From positions 1 through 9,724 of the forward strand of contig CAYNFM010000114.1 of the NCBI GenBank assembly GCA_964396415.1: a stretch of DNA of 9,724 bases, in the 5' to 3' direction. Position numbers and translations under genes: made by a program. Source of the stretch: UBA1306 sp964396415. GTDB taxonomy: Bacteria > Spirochaetota > Spirochaetia > Treponematales > Rectinemataceae. The notes under the pieces are model-generated. The model was not told the DNA's origin and did not search any database. It worked only from the letters and a program-made list of their open reading frames with translations. Of this stretch, positions 1 to 6,557 are shown piece after piece. How positions within the stretch are numbered: position 1 is the stretch's first letter; the number at the start of each line of letters is the position of its first letter.

Positions 1-326
1 TGGAGTTCGTCGTCGATCCCAAGCACAAGTCGCCGCGCTGGCCCGCGGGCTACAGACCGCGGCCGGAGGAAAAGACCGACGAGGCCGGCTGGGCCAAAAG
101 CGTCGCCGCGGTGCTGGCCGACCTGGAGAAGGTGAAGGCCATCGTGGACGACCCGGCGACCGACTTCTTCGGGCCCATCCCTCACGCCCCGGGCTATACG
201 ATTTTCCGCGAGCTTCTCCTGGTGGCCGACCACAATTCCCATCACGTCGGCGAGCTCGCGATCATGCGCCAGATCGAGAACATCTGGCCTGCGGGGAGGA
301 AGTACCTCACCGGCAAAGCGGACTGA
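1..326 (+). CDS. DinB-like protein, C-terminal part (5' truncated by window edge)
   Basis: The reading frame is open from base 3 and ends at TGA 324-326, giving about 107 residues of a protein whose start lies outside the window. The visible sequence runs from a Pro-rich segment (PRWPAGYRPRPEEK) through a helix (WAKSVAAVLADLEKVKAI) to the stretch FRELLLVADHNSHHVGEL. That last stretch matches the last helix of the DinB/YfiT-like four-helix-bundle superfamily, where the DHxxHH cluster supplies metal-ligand histidines. Family members are usually about 150-180 residues, so roughly 40% is missing. Members include metal-dependent thiol transferases and many proteins of unknown function, so no reaction can be assigned. 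A GTG at 111 could be read as a start but would remove half of the visible domain. The gene converges on the decarboxylase with 26 bp between the two stops. The family call is fairly sure; the function is unknown. Confidence 0.8.
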   Translation, partial: EFVVDPKHKSPRWPAGYRPRPEEKTDEAGWAKSVAAVLADLEKVKAIVDDPATDFFGPIPHAPGYTIFRELLLVADHNSHHVGELAIMRQIENIWPAGRKYLTGKAD

Positions 327-352
327 GTCCGGATCGCCGGATCCCGCGAAGT

Positions 353-1804
353 TCAGCAGCCGCCGGGCTTTCCGGCCAGTTCCGCTCCGATCCTCTTGAC
401 CTCGGCGACGAGCAGGTCGAAATCTTCGTTCCGCGACCGGTGATTGGTGTGCGCGACGCGGAGGACGTAGCGGCCGCCGAGGACCGTGTAGGTCGGCACG
501 GCGACGCCGCTTTCGTGGAGCCGCATGAGGAGCTCCTCGTTGAGCGCGTTCAGGGCCGCGTCGTCCTTGCCGGGGACCCGATAGCGGAAGCACACGATGT
601 TGAGGGATACCGGAGCCAGACGCTCGAGCTCGGGCGCTTCGTCGACGAGTCTCGCAAGGTACCGGCATTGCTCGACGTTTTGCTCGATCAGTCGGCCGTA
701 CTTCTCCAGCCCGTGTTCCCTCAACGACATCCAGATCTTGAGGGCCCGAAAGCCCCGCGACAATTCGACTCCGTAGTCGCTGAACCAGATCGTTCCGCCC
801 GCGGCGCCGCGCTCGTGCGAGGCCAGGTAGGTCGCCCGCGTGGCGAAGGCTCCCGAATGGTCGGCTTCCCGACGTACCAAGAGGCAGCCGGCCTCGTAGG
901 GCACGTAGAGCCATTTGTGGAAATCGAAGGCGATGGAATCCGCCCTCTCCATCGCCTTGAACAGGGGCTTCAACGGAGGGGAGAGGACCGCGACGGCGCC
1001 GATGGCCCCGTCGACGTGGAACCAGAGCTTCTCGGCCTCGCAAAAATCGGCCAGGCCCTCGAGGTCGTCGACGGCTCCGGTGTTGACCGTGCCCGCGCTG
1101 CCGACGACGGCGAAGGGCTCGAGGCCTTCCGAGCGGTCGAGGGCTACGGCGTCTTCAAGCGCGGGAATCTCGATCTCGAAGCGGTCGTTGACGGGAATCA
1201 AGCGTAGATTGTCGCTTCCCAGGCCCAAAAGCTCGGCGGCCTTCTTGATGCAGCTGTGGGCCTCGACCGAGGCGTAGTAGACCGGCTTTCGGGGCGCGGC
1301 GCCGAGCCCCTGGGATCGGAGGTCGAAGCCGGCCATGGCGTTCCGCGCTACCGCGAGTCCCAGGATGTTGGACATCGAAGCCCCGCTGGTAAGCAGGCCG
1401 CTGGCTTCGGGCGGAAAGCCGAACAGGGTCTTGAACCACTCGATCACCTGCCGCTCGACGTAGTTGGCCGCGTGATCGCCGCCGCCGAGGTTCGGGTTCA
1501 TGGTCGCGGCGAGCATTTCCGCCAGCGCCCCCAGGGGCGTGCCGGTCCCGATGACCCAGCCCCAAAAGCGAGGATGGATGTTTCCCAGGGGATAGGGCAG
1601 GATGTGCTCGACGAAGTCGCCGTAGATCGCCTCGGGCGCCGTCGGGGCCATGGGGGGCGCCTGATCGAGCAGCTTCCTCGTGCTCTCGGGAACGGGCTTC
1701 CAGGCCGGGCGCTCGCGCAGGGTCTGGAGGTAGGTCATCATGTCGTCCACCATGCGATGACCCAAGGCGCGCATGGCCGGCCAATCGGCGGGGTCGAGAT
1801 CCAT
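353..1804 (-). CDS. PLP-dependent group II amino acid decarboxylase (aromatic-L-amino-acid decarboxylase type)
   Basis: A complete 483-residue protein, the normal length for the pyridoxal-dependent decarboxylase family (PF00282, fold type I). These cytosolic enzymes remove the alpha-carboxyl group of an amino acid using pyridoxal phosphate. Visible motifs in order: the N-terminal dimer-clasp region (LGHRMVDDMMTYL, residues 14-26); IHPRFWGWV (76-84); TSGASMSN (139-146, phosphate-binding side); EAHSCIKKA (181-189, with H183 as the ring-stacking His); HVDGAIG (263-269, D265 binding the pyridine N); and DFHKWLY (294-300) with K297 as the Schiff-base lysine. Y326 (ATYLASH) aligns with the catalytic-loop Tyr of animal DOPA decarboxylase, favouring true decarboxylation over aldehyde synthase activity. 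The substrate (Tyr, Trp, DOPA or Phe) cannot be read from sequence. ATG 1804 is chosen because the family's N-terminal region begins immediately after it. No convincing Shine-Dalgarno precedes it (see promoter entry). It is divergent from the MCP gene and appears monocistronic. Confidence 0.93.
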   Translation of the reverse strand: MDLDPADWPAMRALGHRMVDDMMTYLQTLRERPAWKPVPESTRKLLDQAPPMAPTAPEAIYGDFVEHILPYPLGNIHPRFWGWVIGTGTPLGALAEMLAATMNPNLGGGDHAANYVERQVIEWFKTLFGFPPEASGLLTSGASMSNILGLAVARNAMAGFDLRSQGLGAAPRKPVYYASVEAHSCIKKAAELLGLGSDNLRLIPVNDRFEIEIPALEDAVALDRSEGLEPFAVVGSAGTVNTGAVDDLEGLADFCEAEKLWFHVDGAIGAVAVLSPPLKPLFKAMERADSIAFDFHKWLYVPYEAGCLLVRREADHSGAFATRATYLASHERGAAGGTIWFSDYGVELSRGFRALKIWMSLREHGLEKYGRLIEQNVEQCRYLARLVDEAPELERLAPVSLNIVCFRYRVPGKDDAALNALNEELLMRLHESGVAVPTYTVLGGRYVLRVAHTNHRSRNEDFDLLVAEVKRIGAELAGKPGGC

Positions 1805-1810
1805 CGCCCT

Positions 1811-1839
1811 ATTTTCTTACTTCCCGCGGCTGGGGTCAA
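1811..1839 (-). promoter_or_regulatory. Candidate sigma70 promoter of the decarboxylase, possibly leaderless
   Basis: On the minus strand, TTGACC (bases 1839-1834) is followed after 17 bp by GAAAAT (1816-1811). Only six bases then separate this -10 from the ATG at 1804-1802. The -35 matches five of six consensus positions and the -10 four of six. The predicted transcription start falls on, or within a base or two of, the A of the start codon, and no proper Shine-Dalgarno is present (only AGGG ending 2 bases from the ATG). This is inferred from consensus matching only. Confidence 0.4.
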
Positions 1840-1868
1840 TCAGGAATCATTGCGGCAGGTAGCGCGCC

Positions 1869-1896
1869 TTGACGCGAGGCCCGGACCCATTAGAAT
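1869..1896 (+). promoter_or_regulatory. Sigma70-type promoter of the first MCP gene
   Basis: TTGACG at 1869-1874, a 16-bp spacer, then TAGAAT at 1891-1896; each hexamer matches five of six consensus positions. The predicted start is near 1903, giving a 5' leader of about 76 nt before ATG 1979. No flagellar sigma28-type site was seen, so this receptor may be expressed with housekeeping sigma. The promoter lies about 30 bp from the oppositely oriented decarboxylase promoter, so the two may interfere or share a regulator. Confidence 0.55.
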
Positions 1897-1978
1897 AGAA
1901 GGGGGGATTTGCGCGAAGCCAGCGCCGGAATCGCCGGTCATCCGGGAAGTCCGCGCCGGATCCGAAAGGCAGCGAACG

Positions 1979-3829
1979 ATGAAAATTCGTGCCAAATTGA
2001 TATTCCTCGTCATGGGCGTCGTCGCCTTGCTCGCCGTCGCCTTGGCGGCCTATGCGGTCCTCCTCGGCCCGATCAATCAGATCGAGCACGAGAGGAGCTA
2101 TCTCATCGCCCTGAGCGACGCGATCAAGGACCAGCTGATCGAGCTCAACAAGCTGCCCTACACCCCGTTCAAGAGCGGTTACGATGCCTTCTCCGCGGCG
2201 AGCAAGGAGGTCGGCGACGCCTTCCGGAATCTCGGGAACATCAAGGTGCTGCCCAGGCTCAATAAGGGAATGAAGTCCGCGATCGAGGTGATAGGCAACC
2301 TGCAGGCCTTGAACGACGATCGCATCGGCAAGCTGAACGGCGACGCCGACGTCCTCAAAGGCGACGCCCAGGCGATCTTCCACGTCACCGAAGGCAGCAT
2401 CTCCTTCGATGACATCAATACGTATAAAGCCAACAACCCCGCGAAGAAGCCGCTGTTGGCCGCCGCCCTGCCTCACTTCGCCACCTTCATGACGGACCTG
2501 GCCATTTTGCAGGATTCGCTCGTCGATTCGAAGGACACCATCGGCGAAAAGTATTCCGACATCGACAAGCAGATCGGCGCGACGCGAACGGGCGCCTTCC
2601 TGCTGGCCGCCGCCATCGTCCTCGGAATCGTCGGCGCCACGGTCGCGGTCGCGCTGATCCTCGCCAACGGGATCGCCGGGTCGATCATCAAGATGGAGAG
2701 GAACATAGCCATGCTCAAGGAGGGCGACCTCTCCAGGCGCGCCGACATCGAATCGCGCGACGAGATCGGCCTACTCGCCAAGAACCTCAACCTCTTCCTC
2801 GACGGGCTCTCCTCCTCGCTGTATCGCATCAAGGAGATATCGAAGTCCAATATCGGATTGAAGGACCGGCTCCTCGACGCCACCGCCGAGGCGACGAGCT
2901 CGGCGATCCAGATCGAGTCGAATACCCGCTCCATCGGAAAGCAGTTCGGGAATCTCGATTCGCGCATCGAGGAGTCCGTGGGCTCCATCGGGAAGATCGC
3001 CGGCAGCGTCTCGGACCTGAATATCCAGATCGAGGGACAGAGCTCCATGGTCGAGGAGGCGACGGCTTCGGTCACCGAGATGCTCTCCTCCCTCGAGAAC
3101 ATGAGCCGCATCACTGAGAGGGACCGCGCCGCGGCCGAGGAGCTCGTTCAGGTGTCGGAGCTCGGCCGCAGCGTGTTCGAGGCCGCCTTCAAGAAGATCG
3201 ACGAGATACCGCAGAACGTGGGCATGGTTCGCGAGATGGCCACCGTCATCCGGAACGTCGCCTCGCAGACCAATCTCCTCGCGATGAACGCGGCGATCGA
3301 GGCGGCCCATGCCGGCGAGGCCGGGCGGGGCTTCGCAGTGGTGGCCGACGAGATACGGAAGCTTTCCGAGGCCTCGACGGCGAGCTCCCGCGACATCTCA
3401 GAGTCGATCAAGGTCATCATCTCGAAGATCGACGAGGCCACGTCGACGAACGCGGACGTGAGCCGCGCCTTCGCGGCCATAGACGAGAAGATAAGGGACG
3501 TGTCGAAGTCGATAGGCGAGATGTACGCGAGCATCAGCGAGATACAGATCGGGAGCAAGCAGATACTCCAGGCCATGGTCGACCTTCAGGAGCGCTCGGT
3601 TCACGTCAAGGACGGCTCCAAGTCCATGGACGAAGGGTCCATGGAGATCAAGCGGATGATGGACGAGCTGTCGAGGATATCGACGGAGGTCACCTCTAAC
3701 ATCGCCGAGATCGCATCGGGCATCACGGACATCGGCGCGACGATCCAATCGGTGGCCGAGTTCGCCGAGAAGGTCGGAAACGGGAGCGGCAGGCTCGACG
3801 AGGAAGTCAACAGCTTCAAGACGGCGTAG
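1979..3829 (+). CDS. Methyl-accepting chemotaxis protein (transmembrane receptor, 48-helical-heptad class)
   Basis: A 616-residue chemoreceptor that senses a signal outside the membrane and controls CheA through CheW. Order: short N-terminus, TM1 (about 7-30), a periplasmic region of about 170 residues (31-203, mostly helical and probably a helical bundle; no Cache motif seen), TM2 (about 205-230), HAMP (about 231-281, with GDL at 249-251 and DEIG at 261-264), then the signalling hairpin. The tip is at 428-453 (ASQTNLLAMNAAIEAAHAGE), with the tip Glu at 447. The distance from the HAMP DExG Glu to the tip Glu is 185 residues against 143 in E. coli Tsr. That is six extra heptads per arm, hence the 48H class. 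The protein ends at the end of the C-terminal arm, with no CheR-binding pentapeptide tail. ATG 1979 is chosen over the open frame running back to 1256 because TM1 follows at once, AAGG lies 9 nt upstream, and the promoter at 1869-1896 lies inside the extension. The ligand is unknown. Confidence 0.93.
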   Translation: MKIRAKLIFLVMGVVALLAVALAAYAVLLGPINQIEHERSYLIALSDAIKDQLIELNKLPYTPFKSGYDAFSAASKEVGDAFRNLGNIKVLPRLNKGMKSAIEVIGNLQALNDDRIGKLNGDADVLKGDAQAIFHVTEGSISFDDINTYKANNPAKKPLLAAALPHFATFMTDLAILQDSLVDSKDTIGEKYSDIDKQIGATRTGAFLLAAAIVLGIVGATVAVALILANGIAGSIIKMERNIAMLKEGDLSRRADIESRDEIGLLAKNLNLFLDGLSSSLYRIKEISKSNIGLKDRLLDATAEATSSAIQIESNTRSIGKQFGNLDSRIEESVGSIGKIAGSVSDLNIQIEGQSSMVEEATASVTEMLSSLENMSRITERDRAAAEELVQVSELGRSVFEAAFKKIDEIPQNVGMVREMATVIRNVASQTNLLAMNAAIEAAHAGEAGRGFAVVADEIRKLSEASTASSRDISESIKVIISKIDEATSTNADVSRAFAAIDEKIRDVSKSIGEMYASISEIQIGSKQILQAMVDLQERSVHVKDGSKSMDEGSMEIKRMMDELSRISTEVTSNIAEIASGITDIGATIQSVAEFAEKVGNGSGRLDEEVNSFKTA

Positions 3830-3860
3830 AGGAGCCTATCTTCGGCGGGGCCTCGTCGGT

Positions 3861-5546
3861 TTAAATCCCCTTCGCCCTGTCCAAGGCTTCGAGATCCTTC
3901 AGGATATCCTTTACGAGGTAGACTCTCATCGCTTCGTTCTTCCCCCTCACCCTCACCTTGGCTAGAGGGAGATAGCTCAGGTCCAATCCGGCCTTCGCCG
4001 CGAGCGTCGTGGAGAGTATCATCTGCGCCGCGGCCTCCTTGGTCAGCGTCTGGAGACGGCTCGCCGAGTTCACGGTGTCGCCGATGATGGTCAGGCTCGA
4101 GTTCTTATCGTAGCCGATCTCGCCGAGGATGACTTCGCCGAAATGCAGCCCCAGGCCTATGGAGAGCGGGACTTCCAGGACGTCCTTGAGCCGCTCATTC
4201 ACCTCGGCGAGCTGTCGAGCCATTTCCAGGGCGCACAGGACGGCGTTCAGCGCGCCCTTTGGAGCCTCCCCGTCGCTCCCGAAGTACGCGAGAATGCCGT
4301 CGCCCAGGAACTTGTCGATCCTTCCGTCGTGGCGCTCGATAGCCTTCCCCATCCTCTCGAAATAGCTGTTGAGGACGTAGACGACATCGTAGGGGAATTT
4401 CCCCTCCGAGATCGTCGTGAAGCCCCGCAGGTCCGCGAACATCACGGATAGCTCCATTTCCCTGCCGACCGAATCGGAATTCTCCCTGCGGGCCTTGATC
4501 GGCTTGGTCTCCGGCGCCAGGAGTGGGAGGACGCTGATCCCTTGCCGACGGCACTGGGCCTGGCACGCGAGCCGCACGTCCGAGCCCGCGCGGATTCGCG
4601 ACAGGGCCTTGCGCTCCCGTTCTCCGATCGGGCTGAGGTTCTCCATCCCGTCCAGGATCTTCACGCGGCAGGTCGTGCACCGACCGCGGCCGCCGCAGAT
4701 CGAGGCGTGCGCGATCTCTCCGATCCGACTCGCCTCGAGGATGGTAGTGCCCGGAATCACCTTGACCTGGGCGTCGCCCGGATACGAGACCCGGATCGTC
4801 TTGGTGCGCGCGGCTATCAGGAGCCGCAGCGCCCTGGACGCGAACACTATCGCGTAGACGACCGTGAGCGCGGCGTATACTATCGCGTGGCCGAGTCTGA
4901 TGAAGTCCTGCTCGCTCGGCAGCACGACGTGGGGCATATCCTCCGGGTCCAGTTTCCCTTGGAGGAGGGCGTGATACAGGGTCCTTCCTCCATTGAGATA
5001 GCCCAGCGCGGCGCAGATGGGGACCACGGTGAAGAGGACGATGAGGATCCACCTGATCCGCGGGTACCAGGGCCGCATCCGGAGCACCACGTGGGCCCCG
5101 ATCTGCCCATGGGCGCCCATGATCAGCGCGACGCCGACGTAGCTCCAGGCGACCGCCGGATAGGTGAGGAGGATGCTATCCACGTAATTCTGCCTCTGTC
5201 CGAACGCGAATCCCATCAGGAAGGTCGTCACCAGGTACGGGAAGAGGAAATACGGCAGCAGCAGCCCCAGGGAGACTTGAGCGATCTCCCACGGAGGCAT
5301 CCTGAAGGTATTTCGCCTATAGAGTTTCCAGAGCCCCAAGGCCATGTGCACCAGGACGACCGACAGGAAGACGGGCGTGAAGAGCCAGACGAACGACAGG
5401 GACCCGAGGTAGCCCTCCATGGCATCCGGCGAGATCAGCCCCATGGAGTAGTAGCCCATCCTCAAGAGGAAATACGAAGCCATGACGATCGCGGCCCACA
5501 GGCGGATCCGCGTCTGCCAGTCCCTCGCGTTCGCCGTTCTCGCCAT
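3861..5546 (-). CDS. Membrane-bound [2Fe-2S] class III adenylate cyclase, CyaC-like redox sensor
   Basis: A 561-residue three-part protein predicted to make cAMP from ATP. (1) A membrane anchor of about six helices: roughly 14-36, 46-73, 88-113, 126-147, 162-183 and 217-245. Histidines in or next to helices are H67, H146, H152 and H220. (2) A plant-type ferredoxin domain (about 250-345) with C284, C290, C293 and C328 in the CX5CX2C-Xn-C pattern for a [2Fe-2S] cluster. (3) A class III cyclase domain (about 364-545) with metal-binding D372 (FADLRGFT) and D416 (FLGDG), and transition-state N493 and R497 (DTVNSASR). K412 and T486 are the substrate-selecting pair. Lys with Thr instead of Asp marks class IIIb and predicts ATP rather than GTP. 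The same architecture is known from Sinorhizobium meliloti CyaC, a diheme-b, Fe-S cyclase responding to the quinone redox state. ATG 5546 has a perfect AAGGAGGT at 5557-5550. The gene is probably co-transcribed with the GIDE gene 51 bp upstream. The redox role is inferred by analogy; cyclase activity is well supported. Confidence 0.92.
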   Translation of the reverse strand: MARTANARDWQTRIRLWAAIVMASYFLLRMGYYSMGLISPDAMEGYLGSLSFVWLFTPVFLSVVLVHMALGLWKLYRRNTFRMPPWEIAQVSLGLLLPYFLFPYLVTTFLMGFAFGQRQNYVDSILLTYPAVAWSYVGVALIMGAHGQIGAHVVLRMRPWYPRIRWILIVLFTVVPICAALGYLNGGRTLYHALLQGKLDPEDMPHVVLPSEQDFIRLGHAIVYAALTVVYAIVFASRALRLLIAARTKTIRVSYPGDAQVKVIPGTTILEASRIGEIAHASICGGRGRCTTCRVKILDGMENLSPIGERERKALSRIRAGSDVRLACQAQCRRQGISVLPLLAPETKPIKARRENSDSVGREMELSVMFADLRGFTTISEGKFPYDVVYVLNSYFERMGKAIERHDGRIDKFLGDGILAYFGSDGEAPKGALNAVLCALEMARQLAEVNERLKDVLEVPLSIGLGLHFGEVILGEIGYDKNSSLTIIGDTVNSASRLQTLTKEAAAQMILSTTLAAKAGLDLSYLPLAKVRVRGKNEAMRVYLVKDILKDLEALDRAKGI

Positions 5547-5568
5547 GTGACCTCCTTGCCTGGAAGGC

Positions 5569-5580
5569 GCGGCTAGCCGC
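5569..5580. repeat. 12-bp perfect palindrome between the GIDE and cyclase genes
   Basis: GCGGCTAGCCGC reads the same on both strands and sits in the 51-bp gap, 12 bases upstream of the cyclase's AAGGAGGT. In RNA it could form only a 4-bp stem with a 4-base loop, so it is too weak for a terminator. It could be a short operator or chance in GC-rich DNA. Confidence 0.3.
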
Positions 5581-5597
5581 TGCGGGTCGGAATAAGC

Positions 5598-6386
5598 CTA
5601 TCGCCCGAGCACTCCGACGAGAAGCATCGCGACCGCGGCGGCCAGCGCTGCGCAGGCGCCGATCGTCAGCCACAGCGCCCCGAGCCTGGCGGATCGAAGG
5701 AGCTCATCCTCGCTCTTGAGCGAGACGATGAGACGCTCGCCGCGCTCGGCGCTCTTGCCGACGCGCAGCGCGCCGCCTGAGTCGGCGATCCGGCCGAAGA
5801 CATAGCCCCGGCGCCCGACGGGCAGGCACTTCTCCTCGAAGCGATAGCCGATCGTGCGCCGTCCGCCCGCGCCGGAGAGCGCGGCGGCGAGGACATAGGA
5901 TCCGATGGTCCGCGCGCCCTCGCCGGGCTCGAACCTCGACATCGTCGTCTCGAGGTGGAATTCCGCGCCAGCGGGATCGACCTCGATCGCGCCGGAGCCG
6001 TCGTCCACCGCGAAGACGCAGCTGCGGGAATTGAGGGATACGTTTTCCGTCCCCCTGCGAGTCCGAGTCCGGCTCGATCCGTCGGAATCGTTCTCGACGT
6101 AGGTCTCCTCGTATTCCCTGACGACCTTCGTCTCGTAATGGACGCATTTCGTTCCCGAGAATTCCGCCTCGAGCGGCGACTCGCAGGTGATGGTCCCGCT
6201 GACTTCGACGAATTTCGAGAAGCTTCCCGCCCCGGTTCCGGGGGCGACGGCCTTCGCGGCGGATCCGATCGCCGCGGCCGTGACCTTTTCCGCCCCCGCG
6301 ATGAGCACGGCCTTCCTTGCCATGACGCGGCCGACGAGGAACAGGATTATGGCGGCGACGACGAGAACGGGAGCGGCTAGTAACAT
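5598..6386 (-). CDS. GIDE/BAM-domain membrane protein, function unknown
   Basis: A 262-residue protein with a transmembrane helix at each end (about 3-22 and 234-259) and a soluble domain between them (about 57-228). The soluble part fits the GIDE (BAM, 'beside a membrane') domain of mitochondrial MULAN/MUL1 and many bacterial relatives. It opens with VSGTITCESPLEAEFSGTKC (62-81) followed by VHYETKVVREY, then RSCVFAVDDGSGAIEVDPAG (121-140), and LPVGRRGYVFGRIADSGG (188-205) near its end. There is no RING finger and no Cys/His zinc cluster, as is normal for bacterial members, so no ubiquitin-ligase activity is implied. A charged insert (about 98-112, DSDGSSRTRTRRG) is probably a flexible loop. 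ATG 6386 is preferred to an in-frame ATG at 6476. GAGGAG (6398-6393) lies 6 nt upstream of 6386, the membrane helix starts at once, and a promoter sits between the two ATGs. It heads a likely operon with the adenylate cyclase. The molecular role is unknown. Confidence 0.82.
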   Translation of the reverse strand: MLLAAPVLVVAAIILFLVGRVMARKAVLIAGAEKVTAAAIGSAAKAVAPGTGAGSFSKFVEVSGTITCESPLEAEFSGTKCVHYETKVVREYEETYVENDSDGSSRTRTRRGTENVSLNSRSCVFAVDDGSGAIEVDPAGAEFHLETTMSRFEPGEGARTIGSYVLAAALSGAGGRRTIGYRFEEKCLPVGRRGYVFGRIADSGGALRVGKSAERGERLIVSLKSEDELLRSARLGALWLTIGACAALAAAVAMLLVGVLGR

Positions 6387-6410
6387 TATAGTCTCCTCGA
6401 AACGCAGCCC

Positions 6411-6439
6411 AGTATGGCGGCGCCCGCGGAATTCGTCAA
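6411..6439 (-). promoter_or_regulatory. Sigma70-type promoter of the GIDE-cyclase operon
   Basis: On the minus strand, TTGACG (6439-6434), an optimal 17-bp spacer, then CATACT (6416-6411). The -35 matches five of six positions and the -10 four of six. The predicted start near 6404 gives an 18-nt leader containing the GAGGAG ribosome site (6398-6393) six bases before ATG 6386. The site lies inside the upstream extension of the GIDE frame, which argues against the longer start. Confidence 0.5.
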
Positions 6440-6485
6440 TCGAGAAAACGATGAGCGATCGCCCGCGTCTGCGCATTCAGACACA

Positions 6486-6533
6486 AAATCTACGCGAAAG
6501 GCCATAGATTTCGGCGCGGCAGGCGATAGATTA
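6486..6533. promoter_or_regulatory. Three TAGATT boxes: candidate operator upstream of the YdjM-MBL operon
   Basis: AAATCTA (6486-6492) and TAGATTT (6505-6511) form a perfect 7-bp inverted repeat with a 12-bp spacer. A third box in direct orientation, TAGATTA, lies at 6527-6533. Centre spacings are 19 and 22 bp, close to two helical turns. The boxes are AT-rich islands in very GC-rich DNA, between two divergent operons and just before the ribosome site of the + strand operon. No good -35/-10 pair was found for that operon, so these boxes may include its promoter or bind its regulator. Confidence 0.4.
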
Positions 6534-6544
6534 TGGATCGATCC

Positions 6545-6551
6545 GAGGAGG
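6545..6551 (+). promoter_or_regulatory. Ribosome binding site fixing the YdjM-like start
   Basis: GAGGAGG ends six bases before ATG 6558. The frame is open back to 6414, but the extra 48 codons look nothing like the family and overlap the divergent promoter region. This site therefore sets the start at 6558. A 10-bp palindrome, GGATCGATCC (6535-6544), abuts it. Confidence 0.7.
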
Positions 6552-6557
6552 CCATGC

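Noticed and set aside
328..341. Hairpin TCCGG-ATCG-CCGGA between the DinB-like and decarboxylase genes as a terminator.
   Set aside because: Only a 5-bp stem and no T-run on either strand.
440..1277. Long + strand open frames across the decarboxylase gene.
   Set aside because: Composition-driven shadows in high-GC DNA; the opposite strand carries every catalytic motif of a known family.
1256..1978. A 241-codon open extension upstream of the first MCP, antisense to the decarboxylase.
   Set aside because: It lies opposite conserved decarboxylase coding sequence, has no domain resemblance, and contains the MCP promoter. The membrane helix begins right after ATG 1979.
3623..3645. Two copies of the palindrome TCCATGGA 15 bp apart.
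   Set aside because: They lie within the MCP coiled coil and encode the similar segments SMDEG and SMEIK. Codon choice in a heptad-like region explains them.
3843..3864. Weak stem CGGCG/CGTCG followed by GTTT as a terminator of the first MCP.
   Set aside because: A 5-bp stem with a G-T pair and only three Ts; it is not stable enough to call.
4060..4110. Asp490 (GDTVN) as the substrate-specifying Asp of the cyclase.
   Set aside because: The specifying residue lies seven positions before the transition-state Asn (N493), which is T486. D490 is the common Asp of the GDxVN motif.
5598..6386. E3 ubiquitin ligase function for the GIDE-domain protein, as the domain name would suggest.
   Set aside because: No RING finger or zinc-binding cysteine cluster is present; the name comes from eukaryotic MULAN, which has an extra RING domain.
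6387..6476. An in-frame ATG at 6476 that would add 30 residues to the GIDE protein.
   Set aside because: The added sequence is basic and unlike a family N-terminus, it spans a good promoter, and the GAGGAG site fits ATG 6386.
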